DNA of 64,000 nt from Deinococcus sp. KNUC1210 (lineage in GTDB: Bacteria > Deinococcota > Deinococci > Deinococcales > Deinococcaceae): contig NZ_CP092190.1 of assembly GCF_022344005.1 (NCBI RefSeq), forward strand, positions 558,001 through 622,000, read 5' to 3'. Shown piece after piece: positions 1 through 10,754 of the stretch. A program made the position numbers and the translations under genes. The notes under the pieces were generated by a model that ran no database searches, was not told where the DNA came from, and saw nothing but the letters and a program-made list of their open reading frames with translations. The stretch's first letter is position 1, and every line of letters starts with the position of its first letter.

Positions 1-2
1 AG

Positions 3-1733
<1,731 letters not shown>

Positions 1734-1743
1734 AGCACTGTCA

Positions 1744-1805
1744 GAGGGGAGTCGGGAGCGGGAAGTGGGTCGAGTCCCTCCCGCTTCCCGCTCCCCTCTC
1801 CTTTT
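1744..1805 (+). terminator. Stem-loop between dnaK and grpE followed by TTTT
   Basis: GGGAGCGGGAAG (1754-1765) pairs with CTTCCCGCTCCC (1784-1795). A smaller GGG/CCC stem lies inside the loop and flanking GA-rich/CT-rich arms extend the helix. CTTTTG follows at 1800-1805. It could be a partial terminator or an RNA-stability element that makes dnaK transcript more abundant than grpE-dnaJ. Confidence 0.6.
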
Positions 1806-1839
1806 GCCCTCTCAGGATCTTTCCTACTCTGGAGTTTTT

Positions 1840-2487
1840 ATGACCAATCCGAATGACCCCAATCAGCCGCAAAAGCCCACCATCGACCTCGATTCCGAGA
1901 CAGGCAACGAGGTGAGCAGGCCCGAATCTGACGTGGTGGACGTGGACGCCAGCACCGACGCCGAGATGGACGACAGCGCCGACTTCGATCCGTCGATGTT
2001 CGACCCGGCCATGTTCGGGCAGGTGCAGGAAATGATGGACAAGCTTCAGAAGACTGATGAGCTGGAGCGCGAGAACACCGAGCTGAAAAACCGCCTGGGC
2101 CGCCTCGCCGCCGACTTCGAGAGCTTCCGCAGGCGCACCGCCGACGACGCGACCGAGGCCAAGAACAAGGGCACCGCCGACGCTGCCGAGGCACTGATGC
2201 CGGTGTTCGACGACATCTCCCGCGCCCTGGAAATGGGCAGCGGCGACCCCGCCAAGCTGCTGCCGGGGTTCGTGAACGTGCAGAACAAGGTGCTGAGCGT
2301 CTTCGAGAAACTGGGTCTGAGCGCCACCGGACAGGAAGGCGAGCACTTCGATCCGCAGTGGCACGAGGCGCTTCAGGTGGTACCGGGCGAGCAGGACGAC
2401 GTAGTTGTTCAGGTGTTCCAGCGCGGGTTCCGCATGGGCGACCGACTGGTGAGGCCTGCGCGGGTGGTGGTGAGCAAGAAGGCATAA
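1840..2487 (+). CDS. grpE: Nucleotide exchange factor GrpE
   Basis: Exchanges ADP for ATP on DnaK. The protein is 215 aa. It has a long acidic N-terminal tail (residues 1-65, rich in D/E), then a coiled-coil region containing the GrpE core around LGRLAADFESFRRRT and LMPVFDDISRAL, and the C-terminal beta domain with EHFDPQWHEALQVVPGEQ. ATG at 1840 is chosen because GGAG lies 5 nt upstream and because upstream codons run through the dnaK-grpE hairpin. It sits between dnaK and dnaJ and very probably functions with them. Confidence 0.96.
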   Translation: MTNPNDPNQPQKPTIDLDSETGNEVSRPESDVVDVDASTDAEMDDSADFDPSMFDPAMFGQVQEMMDKLQKTDELERENTELKNRLGRLAADFESFRRRTADDATEAKNKGTADAAEALMPVFDDISRALEMGSGDPAKLLPGFVNVQNKVLSVFEKLGLSATGQEGEHFDPQWHEALQVVPGEQDDVVVQVFQRGFRMGDRLVRPARVVVSKKA

Positions 2488-2493
2488 CCGACC

Positions 2494-2605
2494 TGCGGCG
2501 TGATGTGGTGTCGGAAGAAAAGACAGGCGACGAAGTCTGCCGAGGATTGATGCCGCGCCTACGCGGTGACGGGTACAGTTGACAGGAACTCCACATCACG
2601 CCGCA
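2494..2605 (+). repeat. 15-bp perfect inverted repeat spanning the grpE-dnaJ gap
   Basis: TGCGGCGTGATGTGG (2494-2508) is the exact reverse complement of CCACATCACGCCGCA (2591-2605), separated by 82 nt. The right arm ends about 8 nt before the dnaJ Shine-Dalgarno AAGGAGG, so folding of the mRNA would close a large loop immediately upstream of the dnaJ start. Confidence 0.75.
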
Positions 2606-2625
2606 CGTTTCCCGAAGGAGGGTAC

Positions 2626-3536
2626 ATGGCCTACAAGGACTACTACGAAACCCTGGGCGTCAGCCGCAGCGCGTCCGAGGCCGATATCAAGAGCGCCTAC
2701 CGCAAACTGGCGAAACAGTACCACCCCGACAAAAATCCCGGTGACAAGAACGCGGCAGACCGCTTCAAGGAGATGGGCGAAGCATATGCGGTTCTCTCGG
2801 ATACCGAGAAACGCAAGGTCTACGATACCTACGGCCAGTCGGGGCAGGTCCCACCGGGCGCGTATCCGGGCGGGGCGGGCGGCGGCATGGGCGATGTCGA
2901 CGGTACGCAGTTTTCCGACTTTTTTCAGGGACTGTTCGGGCGGGGCGCGGGCGGCATGGGTGGACGCGGCACGGTGGGCGGGATCAATCTGGAAGACCTG
3001 CTGGGCGGGGCCGGAATGGGCGCTGGCGGCGGGATCGGGGCGGGCGGCGCTTCGTGCAGAACGTGGAAGGCGAACTTCAGATCACGCTGCACGAGGCCTA
3101 CAGCGGCACCGACGAGACCATTACCGTGGACGGCAAGCGCATTTCGCTGCGCGTGCCCGCCGGAACACGCGACGGTGCGCGGCTGCGCCTGAGCGGACAG
3201 GGGCCGGGCGGCGGCGACGTGCTGCTGACGGTCAAGGTGCTGGAAGACGCCCGCTTCGAACTGGACGGCGACGACCTGAGCGTGACGGTGGATGTGCCGG
3301 TCTACGCGGCGGCACTGGGGCGACAGGCCCGCGTGCCCACCATGAAAGGCGACGTGAATCTGACGATTCCGGCAGGCAGCAGCGGTGGGCGGCGACTGCG
3401 GCTGAAGGGACAGGGCTGGCCCAAGAAGGGCGGCGGCGCAGGCGACCTGTACGCCCGCATCAACCTGACCTTTCCAGCCGATCTGAACGAGCAGGAAAAG
3501 GCGCTGTATCAGCAGCTTGCCGACCTGAAAAAGTAA
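2626..3536 (+). CDS. dnaJ: DnaJ/CbpA-type co-chaperone (one frame break)
   Basis: J-domain co-chaperone that stimulates DnaK ATPase. Residues 1-65 form a J domain with the catalytic HPD in [10 protein letters not shown] Gly/Phe-rich segment follows, then the two beta-barrel substrate domains ([20 protein letters not shown] and [20 protein letters not shown]). There is no CxxCxGxG zinc domain, so this is the short CbpA-like class, about 303 aa when joined. ATG 2626 has AAGGAGG 5 nt upstream. The frame breaks at about 3035-3055 in the G-rich linker: the J-domain frame would end at 3192, while the conserved C-terminal half is in the -1 frame from about 3048 to 3536. One missing base restores a full-length protein. 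Confidence 0.9.
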
Positions 3537-3546
3537 AAACCGACAG

Positions 3547-3587
3547 CGAGAACGGATGTGCAGTGAAGGCGCATCCGTTCTCGTTGC
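3547..3587. terminator. Bidirectional terminator between dnaJ and the stalk-domain gene
   Basis: CGAGAACGGATG (3547-3558) and CATCCGTTCTCG (3572-3583) form a 12-bp perfect stem with a 13-nt loop, placed between convergent genes. Confidence 0.75.
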
Positions 3588-3598
3588 GTTTCAGCTGC

Positions 3599-4258
3599 TT
3601 ATTTCGAGCAGGTCAGGTCTACGCGGAAGTTGGGCGAGCGGGTAAAGGGAAGTTTCAGACCGTGATAGGTCTGCTCCTTCAGATCGACCGGCACGAGCAG
3701 TTTGGTCGGCGGATTGGCCTTCACGTCGTCGTCGGTGGCTCCACTGGGAGCATAGAACCACAGCGGCATGATGATGCCCGCCCCGCTGGGCAGGTTTTTG
3801 AACGAGTTGTCGGCGAAGGCGGGCGGCGGGCTGGCCGAGTTGCGGCCCATGCCCACCGTCGTGCCGTCTTTCAGCGCCACGCTCAGACCCGGCCCGATGC
3901 CGGTGTGATACAGGCTGAGAACGTCCTGAACACCGTTCCGCATTTCGGTGGTCACGATCCAGCCCCAGAAGGTGCCGTCTTTGGAATCGGGCTTGAACTC
4001 CACTTTGGTCACGCGCAGCCGCCAGACGCCGTCGAAGAGCCACTGGTTCATGCAGCCCTCGGCGCTCGCCAGTTGATTGCTGCCGCCCGCTGCCGTGAGG
4101 GCCGACTTGAGCTGGTCGAGGCTCACATAAGTTTTGCCGCCCACCACCACGCTGTTCAGCGCCACAGATTGACCGCCGATACTGACGGTCGTGCTGGCCG
4201 CAGAGGCCATGGCAAGCGTACATAGACCCATCGACACCAGCCAACCCAGTCGTTTCAT
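3599..4258 (-). CDS. Secreted stalk-domain (copper amine oxidase N-like) protein
   Basis: Predicted exported protein of 219 aa. It begins [20 protein letters not shown], a typical signal peptide with cleavage around ASA-A. The mature N-terminus ([20 protein letters not shown] then SLDQLKSAL) resembles the copper amine oxidase N-terminal or stalk domain. The remainder is unrecognised, with two cysteines (one in EGCMNQW, one in the C-terminal LTCSK). ATG 4258 is preferred because the signal peptide starts there, although no strong Shine-Dalgarno is seen. The reading frame is open far upstream and continuous with the MFS transporter gene; see that entry. Its function is unknown. Confidence 0.75.
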   Translation of the reverse strand: MKRLGWLVSMGLCTLAMASAASTTVSIGGQSVALNSVVVGGKTYVSLDQLKSALTAAGGSNQLASAEGCMNQWLFDGVWRLRVTKVEFKPDSKDGTFWGWIVTTEMRNGVQDVLSLYHTGIGPGLSVALKDGTTVGMGRNSASPPPAFADNSFKNLPSGAGIIMPLWFYAPSGATDDDVKANPPTKLLVPVDLKEQTYHGLKLPFTRSPNFRVDLTCSK

Positions 4259-5716
4259 ACTGCCAAGCATAAGGCGACTGCGTTGCAGGGTCGTTGCACG
4301 CTTGCCCAGATCAGGCGTCGAGTTCGGCAGGCTGGCCCGGCGTGGGTGCATTCCGGACGGGGCCGGTATTTTCAGGGTCAGGGTCAGGACCAGACCCAGC
4401 GCCACCAGCAGCAGGCTCAGGATAAAGGTGCGCTGGAGGCCACCCACCAGGGCGAGGCCACCCTGCTGAATCGCCGCCGAGCCGATCAGGAGGCCCATGC
4501 CCGCCGTTCCCAGAGCGCCGCCCATCTGACGGGCAAACAGCATCGCGCTGGTGGTCGCGCCCATCTCGGCGCGGGGCGTGGCGTGCTGCACCGCCAGCAG
4601 CAGACTGACCATGCTGAAGCCCATCCCCATGCCCACGAAGAACCCGAAGCCCGAGATGACGGGGAGCGGGGCATGGGCAAAGACGATCATCAGTGCGAAG
4701 ACGATGGTGAGCACCACGAACCCGATCTGCGTCTGACGGGTCAGGCCGAGAATCTTGATGAGGCGGGTGCAGATGATGCTCGCCAGCACCCAGCCGAGCA
4801 GCATCGGCGTCAGGATCAGCCCGCCGCTGGTGGCCCGCCCGCCCGACACGCCCTGTGCGAACAGCGGCAGGTACGCGATCACGCCGAAGTAGGCCGCACC
4901 TCCCAGCAGGTTTCCCCACAGGCCGACCTGTGGTAAGCGCTGGCCCAGCGTCTTGATCGGCAGGAGCGGGGAGGGGTGTTTCAGTTCGATCAGCACCGCG
5001 CCTGCCAGAACCAGCAGCCCCAGTCCCACCTGCCACCAGATGCTCAGACTCAGGCCCCAGACCAGCAGGCCGCTGCCCAGCGTGAAGCCGAGTGCGCCCA
5101 GCCAGTCGAGTTGCAGGCGCTTGGACGTGCGTTCGACGGTTTCGCGCAGATACCGCCAGACCAGCAGCATGGCGGGAATGCCGAACGGCAGGTTGACATA
5201 GAACACCCAGCGCCACGACAGATGCTCGGCCAGCACGCCGCCCAGCAGCGGCCCCACCAGCGCCGACACGCCCCACACGCCACTGATGAAGGCCTGCACC
5301 TTCGGACGCTCTTCCAGGGTGTACATCTCGCCCACACTGGTCAGGGTCAGCGGCATGACCGCGCCCGCACCCAGCCCCTGAAATGCGCGGGCAGCCACCA
5401 GAAACACCATGCTGGTGGCCGCCCCGCACAGCGCCGATCCCAGCAGAAACAGGATCACGCCTGCCAGATACATGCGCTTGCGCCCGAAGATATCGCTGGC
5501 CCGCCCCCACAGCGGACTGCTGACGGTACTGGTCAGCAGGTAGACCGCGAACGGCAGCGCGTACAGGTGCTGGCCGCCCAGATCACGGATGACGCTGGGC
5601 ATGGCGGTGGCGACCACGCTGGATTCCAGCGCCGCCAGAAATACGCCCAGCACGAGTCCGACGGTGGCATACAGACGTGAGGAGGAAGCAGCGGCAAGCG
5701 GGGCAGAACGGCTCAT
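4259..5716 (-). CDS. MFS drug exporter of the DHA2 (14-TM) type, no stop before next gene
   Basis: Inner-membrane proton-coupled exporter. It starts [20 protein letters not shown]; the first helix contains [17 protein letters not shown], a DHA2-type motif, and the loop [16 protein letters not shown] is MFS motif A. About 14 hydrophobic segments follow, ending near [21 protein letters not shown] lies about 8 nt before ATG 5716. The frame has no stop between this transporter and the downstream stalk-domain protein (3599-4258): the two form one open frame of about 705 codons. A stop (TGA at 4311-4313) exists in the neighbouring frame, so the transporter may really end there after a lost or gained base; otherwise it is a fusion. 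Confidence 0.85.
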
Positions 5717-5786
5717 GCTTGACATCCTGAAAGCGGCGTCGGAACCGTGAATGGCAACATGAGACGGGTTTAAGGTGGTCAAGTGT

Positions 5787-6263
5787 TCATGAACGAGGGG
5801 CCAGCATCCGGAAATCGACGGTTCTGAAGCCGTGCCGCTGATAGAGCGCCACCGCCGCGCCGTTCTCGGCCGTGACGAAAACCTCGAACCCCCGCACGTC
5901 CTGGGTTTCCATCCAGGCCAGGGCATGAGTCATCAGCACACTCGACACGCCCTGACCCCGCGCAGCAGCTGCGACGTAGATCCACTCCAGCACCCCGATT
6001 CGGAAGCCCATAGAACGGTCGGTCCGGGTCGCTGCCCGCACGATGCCCACCGGCACGGCGTCCAGCTCGGCAATCGCCACCAGCCGCCCTGCACCGGCAG
6101 CCTCCGACACTTCCTGCCAGTCGCGGGCCACCAGCGCCGAAACATCGGAAACGGGAGCCTGACCGTAGGCACGGGTCCACCAGTCCAGATGATCTGTCAG
6201 GTACGCGCTCAGCCACGCTTCCACCGCCGAACGGTCGGAGGGTTGCAGGGAGCGCAGCTTCAC
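5787..6263 (-). CDS. GNAT family N-acetyltransferase
   Basis: Putative acetyl-CoA-dependent N-acetyltransferase of 158 aa, substrate unknown. The GNAT core is visible: beta4/alpha3 with the acetyl-CoA loop in [17 protein letters not shown] (R/QxxGxG/A type) and the C-terminal [20 protein letters not shown] typical of the fold. A GTG start at 6263 is chosen because GAGG lies 9 nt upstream and this Shine-Dalgarno overlaps the stop codon of the upstream SDR gene, implying coupled translation in a two-gene operon. Confidence 0.85.
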   Translation of the reverse strand: MKLRSLQPSDRSAVEAWLSAYLTDHLDWWTRAYGQAPVSDVSALVARDWQEVSEAAGAGRLVAIAELDAVPVGIVRAATRTDRSMGFRIGVLEWIYVAAAARGQGVSSVLMTHALAWMETQDVRGFEVFVTAENGAAVALYQRHGFRTVDFRMLAPRS

Positions 6264-6274
6264 GCGGGACAACC

Positions 6275-7228
6275 TCAGCGCCCCGCCACCAGCCGCTCGC
6301 TCAGGTCCCACAGCGCATCAGCCTTTTCGGGGTCGAGGGCGTAGGGCATGTAGCCGCCGAACGGAGCCGCCGCATCGAAGGGAAGTGCCTCGCGCACGTC
6401 TTCCAGATACAGGCCACCCACGCCTTCCAGCTCCGGCGCGACAGCGGCCCACACCGACGTCGCCGCGCCCTGCTCCGGGGTTTTGAAGCCCGGATTCAGG
6501 GTGCCGTGCTCGTCCATCCAGCCCATCGCGATCTGCTCTTCGCGGGGCAGAAAGCGCTGAAGATTGGTCATGATGCCGCCGGGATGCACCGCGTTGGCGG
6601 TCACGCCCTGTGCGCCGTACCGCTGCGTCAGGCCCACGGCAAACAGCGCATTGGCGGTCTTGCTGCGCCCATACGCGTTCCATTTTTCATAGGGTTCCTG
6701 ATGAAAATCCAGGTCGTCCAGCTTCACGTCACTGCGGCGGTGCCCGATGCTGCTGAGCGACACCACACGGGCCGGAGCCGCCGCCAGCAGCGCGGGCATC
6801 AGCAGAGTCGTGAGCAGGAAGTGACCCAGATGATTGGTGCCGAACTGCGTCTCGAAGCCGTCGGCGGTCTGGCCGAACGGCGTCGCCATCGTTCCGGCGT
6901 TGTTGATCAGCAGATGCAGGCGGGGCGTGACCGCCAGCACCTCGGCGGCAGCCGTTCGGACGGAAGCCAGCGACCCCAGATCGAGTGCCACCACGCTGAC
7001 GCGGGGATTGCCCGTCGTTGCGCTCAGCTCGGCAGCCACTTCCTGCCCCTTCTGCACGTCGCGCACCGCCAGAATGACGCTCGCCCCGGCCTGAAGCAGT
7101 GCCCGCGCCGTTTCGACACCGATGCCCGACGCGCCCCCGGTAATCAGCGCCGTCTTATCGCTCAGGTCGTGGCCGGCGACCACTTCGGAGGCGGTCGCAC
7201 GGGCAGGAAAGGAAGAAGTCATCGGCAT
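6275..7228 (-). CDS. Short-chain dehydrogenase/reductase (SDR)
   Basis: NAD(P)-dependent oxidoreductase of 317 aa, substrate unknown. Visible features are the cofactor motif TGGASGIG, the NNAG motif in LLINNAGTMATP, the active-site serine in VVSLSSIGHRR, and the YxxxK pair in YGRSKTANALF. The length and the C-terminal region resemble retinol dehydrogenase/WW-oxidoreductase-like SDRs. ATG 7228 is preferred because a TACACT -10 box lies exactly 6 nt upstream (leaderless start); another in-frame ATG follows two codons later. The GNAT gene follows downstream. Confidence 0.9.
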   Translation of the reverse strand: MPMTSSFPARATASEVVAGHDLSDKTALITGGASGIGVETARALLQAGASVILAVRDVQKGQEVAAELSATTGNPRVSVVALDLGSLASVRTAAAEVLAVTPRLHLLINNAGTMATPFGQTADGFETQFGTNHLGHFLLTTLLMPALLAAAPARVVSLSSIGHRRSDVKLDDLDFHQEPYEKWNAYGRSKTANALFAVGLTQRYGAQGVTANAVHPGGIMTNLQRFLPREEQIAMGWMDEHGTLNPGFKTPEQGAATSVWAAVAPELEGVGGLYLEDVREALPFDAAAPFGGYMPYALDPEKADALWDLSERLVAGR

Positions 7229-7234
7229 GGGGGT

Positions 7235-7240
7235 AGTGTA
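7235..7240 (-). promoter_or_regulatory. -10 box TACACT for leaderless SDR mRNA
   Basis: TACACT, then a 6-nt spacer (ACCCCC), then ATG at 7228. Confidence 0.7.
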
Positions 7241-7282
7241 GGCGCGGCGACTGGGCGAGGAAAGCGTCAACCGCCGCACTCG

Positions 7283-8044
<762 letters not shown>

Positions 8045-8050
8045 GAAGGA

Positions 8051-8056
8051 AGTGTA
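8051..8056 (-). promoter_or_regulatory. -10 box TACACT for leaderless nitroreductase mRNA
   Basis: TACACT, 6-nt spacer TCCTTC, ATG at 8044. Divergent from the -10 box at 8127. Confidence 0.7.
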
Positions 8057-8126
8057 GAACCTGCCGCGCATGCGACCTTTTGGCGCTTCTTCATGGCGCT
8101 CGGTGGTTCGGGGTATGCAGCGGCGC

Positions 8127-8132
8127 TACGCT
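8127..8132 (+). promoter_or_regulatory. -10 box TACGCT for leaderless mRNA of 8139 gene
   Basis: TACGCT, 6-nt spacer CGTTGC, ATG at 8139. Confidence 0.65.
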
Positions 8133-8138
8133 CGTTGC

Positions 8139-8444
8139 ATGACGACCCCAGCGATTGTGGTTCCCAGTCCTGCCCGCATTCCCTATCCCGGCGGCTGCGT
8201 CACCGAGCCGGCCTTCTACGCGCTCGATTATCTGCTGAAATGGCGAGCCGACGTGACCATAGCGGGCACGCTGCACACGGACACCGAGGTTCTGCCGCTG
8301 CTGAAAGCGGTGCTGGCCGACCCGGCCCACTACGGCGTGAGCGCCGACGACGCCCAGGCCGCCCGGACGCAGTTTTTGCAGCAGGCAGGACAGGCGCTGG
8401 AGCAGGAAGGCGGTCAGCGGGCGTGGCTGGAACGCGAGATCTAG
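8139..8444 (+). CDS. Hypothetical protein, 101 aa
   Basis: I do not recognise this family. The 101-aa protein has no signal peptide or membrane segment. An N-terminal Pro-rich stretch (VVPSPARIPYPGG) is followed by mostly helical, charged sequence ending LEQEGGQRAWLEREI. ATG 8139 is supported by a -10 hexamer 6 nt upstream. It stands alone between the divergent nitroreductase and the convergent MocR-type regulator. Confidence 0.6.
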   Translation: MTTPAIVVPSPARIPYPGGCVTEPAFYALDYLLKWRADVTIAGTLHTDTEVLPLLKAVLADPAHYGVSADDAQAARTQFLQQAGQALEQEGGQRAWLEREI

Positions 8445-8474
8445 AGCCGCACCGGTCAGGCGTCTGCCCACCCC

Positions 8475-9923
8475 CTACTTCCCACTCTCGGAGATCGCCC
8501 TTCCCAGCAGCGCTGCTCCCTCTCGCAGCTGCTCGGGCGAGAGATGCGCGAATGCCAGCAACAACGCGGGGGCATGGGGCGCACCCACATTCAGCAGATA
8601 GTCCGAGAGGCGGGCCACGCCCACGCCCAGTTCGGCGGCGCGGGCCTGCACAGCCGTTTCATCCAGACCGCCCGGCAGCCCGAGCAGCAGATGTGACCCG
8701 GCGCGGGCCGGGCGCGGGTGCAGGTGGGCGGCCTCCAGAGCGTTCAGCAGGACGTCGTGACGGTGGGCCAGACGAACGCGGGCGCGGCGCAGGTGGCGGG
8801 CATAACCGCCCGATGCCAGAAAGTCGGCCAGCGCCAGAGCGTCCAGCGTGGGCGGGTGCAGATCGGTGAGCGGCCGGGTGCGCGAGAGGGTATCCAGCAC
8901 ACTCGCCGGAGCCACCAGATACCCGCTCCGCAGCGCGGGCGCGAGGCTCTGACTGAAGGTCCCCAGCAGCACGACCTGTGACGGGGCCTGTCCCTGAAGC
9001 GGTGCGGGCGGCCTGGCCGCATGGTGGAAATCAGCGGCGTAGTCGTCCTCGACGATGAAAGCGCGGGCGTGGGCGGCCCAGGCCAGCAGCGCCGAGCGGC
9101 GGCGGGCGCTGAGCGTCGCGGTGGTCGGAAACTGACAGCCGGGCGTGACGTACACCAGCGAGGCGGTTTGCGGGAGGGCAGCGGTCACGAGCCCTTCCTG
9201 ATCGACGGGCACGCTCCGAAGGGCTGCACCGACCGCCCCGAAGGCCCGCCGCGCACCGGGATAGCCGGGGTCTTCGAGGACGGCGGTTCTGCCCGGCTCC
9301 AGGTACGTGCGGGCGAGCAGATCGAGTGCCGATTGCGTGCCTGCCGTCAGCATCACCATATCGGGCGTCACGTCGGCTCCGCGCTCCCGGGTCAGCCAGT
9401 GCGCGATAGCCTGCCGGGTACTCAGCGGCCCCAGTGCCGAGGCCGACAGCAACTCGCCCCCTGCGTCCTCGTCCATGCTGCGGGCGGCGCGGCGGGCCAG
9501 CGACTCGGCCCACATCTGCGACGGAAACAGCCCCGCCGACTGCCCCAGCCTGAAATCGATGGCCGGAGCCGGGCCGCGCTGCTCGGCCTGCTGGCCTTCC
9601 AGCGCCCGCAGCGCCCAGTTCGAAAGCGGCACCCAGTCTGTGAACGGCCCCACGTCTCTGGAAGACAGCTGCCCGGCGTCTTCGTGGGCTGCCACGTAAC
9701 TGCCGCTGCGTGCGCGAACGTCCACCGCCCCCTCTGCCGCGAGCTGGTCGATGGCGTCCTGCACGGTGGCGCGTGCCAGCCCCCAGCGCTGCGCCAGCGC
9801 ACGGGTACTCAGGCGCACGCCCGGCAGCAGTTCGCCTCGCTGCATCGCCTCGCGCAGTGTCCGGGCGGCCCGCTGGTGCTGGGCTTCACCGGAACGGGCT
9901 GGCAACAGCGGCGGCAGAAGCAT
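8475..9923 (-). CDS. MocR/PdxR-type GntR regulator, PLP lysine replaced
   Basis: Transcription factor of 482 aa with a GntR winged helix (about residues 17-80, with ALAQRWGLARATVQDAIDQL) fused to a fold-type I aminotransferase-like domain. Aminotransferase landmarks are TAGTQSALDLLAR, EDPGYPGARRAF, YVTPGCQFPTTATLS and VEDDYAADF. The PLP-binding lysine expected in GTFSKxLxPxLR is glutamine here (GTFSQSLAPALR, Q325, codon CAG), so internal aldimine formation is not expected. ATG 9923 has TACCCT 6 nt upstream. It is divergent from comF, whose promoter it might control. Confidence 0.9.
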   Translation of the reverse strand: MLLPPLLPARSGEAQHQRAARTLREAMQRGELLPGVRLSTRALAQRWGLARATVQDAIDQLAAEGAVDVRARSGSYVAAHEDAGQLSSRDVGPFTDWVPLSNWALRALEGQQAEQRGPAPAIDFRLGQSAGLFPSQMWAESLARRAARSMDEDAGGELLSASALGPLSTRQAIAHWLTRERGADVTPDMVMLTAGTQSALDLLARTYLEPGRTAVLEDPGYPGARRAFGAVGAALRSVPVDQEGLVTAALPQTASLVYVTPGCQFPTTATLSARRRSALLAWAAHARAFIVEDDYAADFHHAARPPAPLQGQAPSQVVLLGTFSQSLAPALRSGYLVAPASVLDTLSRTRPLTDLHPPTLDALALADFLASGGYARHLRRARVRLAHRHDVLLNALEAAHLHPRPARAGSHLLLGLPGGLDETAVQARAAELGVGVARLSDYLLNVGAPHAPALLLAFAHLSPEQLREGAALLGRAISESGK

Positions 9924-9929
9924 GGGGCG

Positions 9930-9935
9930 AGGGTA
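9930..9935 (-). promoter_or_regulatory. -10 box TACCCT for leaderless mocR-like mRNA
   Basis: TACCCT, 6-nt spacer CGCCCC, ATG at 9923. The 119-nt region up to the comF start carries both divergent promoters. Confidence 0.65.
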
Positions 9936-10042
9936 ACAGATCGCGGTTTGACAGGAGCGGGAGAACGATGGAACCGCTCCCCATTCCATTGCACTCTTTC
10001 TGAAGCCACACAACTTCGGCCACGCCCGTTCTCTGCCGCCAC

Positions 10043-10048
10043 TACACT
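10043..10048 (+). promoter_or_regulatory. -10 box TACACT for leaderless comF mRNA
   Basis: TACACT, 6-nt spacer CGCCCC, ATG at 10055. The spacer is the same as that of the divergent regulator gene. Confidence 0.7.
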
Positions 10049-10054
10049 CGCCCC

Positions 10055-10681
10055 ATGCTTCAGCGCCTCGCCCGCTTTATCCTGCCGCGCCGCTGCCCCG
10101 GATGCGGCGGACAGGTCGAGCAGGCCGCCGGGCTGTGCAGCGCCTGCCTGAAGCAGCTTGCTCCGCAGGTGCAGCGGCACTCTCCGCTGTCCAGCCGGGC
10201 CGAAGCGCATCTGGTGGTGCTGGGGCCGTACCGGGGCACGCTGGGGCGCTCGGTGCGTGCCCTGAAGTACGGCGGTGCGCGGGAAGTGGCGCAGGCGCTG
10301 GGCACGCGGCTGGGTGAAGGCGTGCCGCAGAGCTGGAATATTCAGGCCGTGACAGGCGTACCGCTGCACGAAGCGCGGCTGCGGGAGCGCGGGTTCAATC
10401 AGGCCGAACTGCTGGGCCGGGCTGCCGCCGGGGGACTGGGCGTGCCGTATCTGACCACACTGGCCCGGCAGCGTTCCACCGGAGCGCAGGCCAGACGCCA
10501 TGCCCGCGAACGTCTGACAGCGCTTGGCGACAGCTTTGTGGTGCTGCCGGATGCGGCGCTTCCAGAACGCCTGCTCGTAGTGGACGACGTGATGACAACC
10601 GGAACGACGCTTCTGGCCTGTGCCGACGTGCTGCGGGCAGGAGGCGCGGCGCAGGTGTGGTTCGCGGTGGTGGCGAGGTAA
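10055..10681 (+). CDS. comF: ComF family phosphoribosyltransferase-like competence protein
   Basis: Cytoplasmic ComF-type protein of 208 aa, linked to DNA uptake/competence in other bacteria. The N-terminus has a four-cysteine zinc knuckle (RRCPGCGG and GLCSACLKQL, residues 13-30). The C-terminal half is a type I PRTase domain with the PRPP loop LLVVDDVMTTGTTLLACADVL preceded by RGFNQAELLGRA. Deinococcus is naturally transformable, so a competence role is plausible. ATG 10055 is set by the upstream -10 box. No other competence gene is adjacent apart from pilT 15 kb away. Confidence 0.92.
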   Translation: MLQRLARFILPRRCPGCGGQVEQAAGLCSACLKQLAPQVQRHSPLSSRAEAHLVVLGPYRGTLGRSVRALKYGGAREVAQALGTRLGEGVPQSWNIQAVTGVPLHEARLRERGFNQAELLGRAAAGGLGVPYLTTLARQRSTGAQARRHARERLTALGDSFVVLPDAALPERLLVVDDVMTTGTTLLACADVLRAGGAAQVWFAVVAR

Positions 10682-10742
10682 CTCGACCGTGCCTCAGGCC
10701 GTTCTCGGAGCAAGTGCTCAATTCCCCCGCTGAGGCTGGAGT

Positions 10743-10748
10743 TATAGT
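10743..10748 (+). promoter_or_regulatory. -10 box TATAGT for leaderless M16 protease mRNA
   Basis: TATAGT, 6-nt spacer TCCTGC, ATG at 10755. Confidence 0.7.
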
Positions 10749-10754
10749 TCCTGC

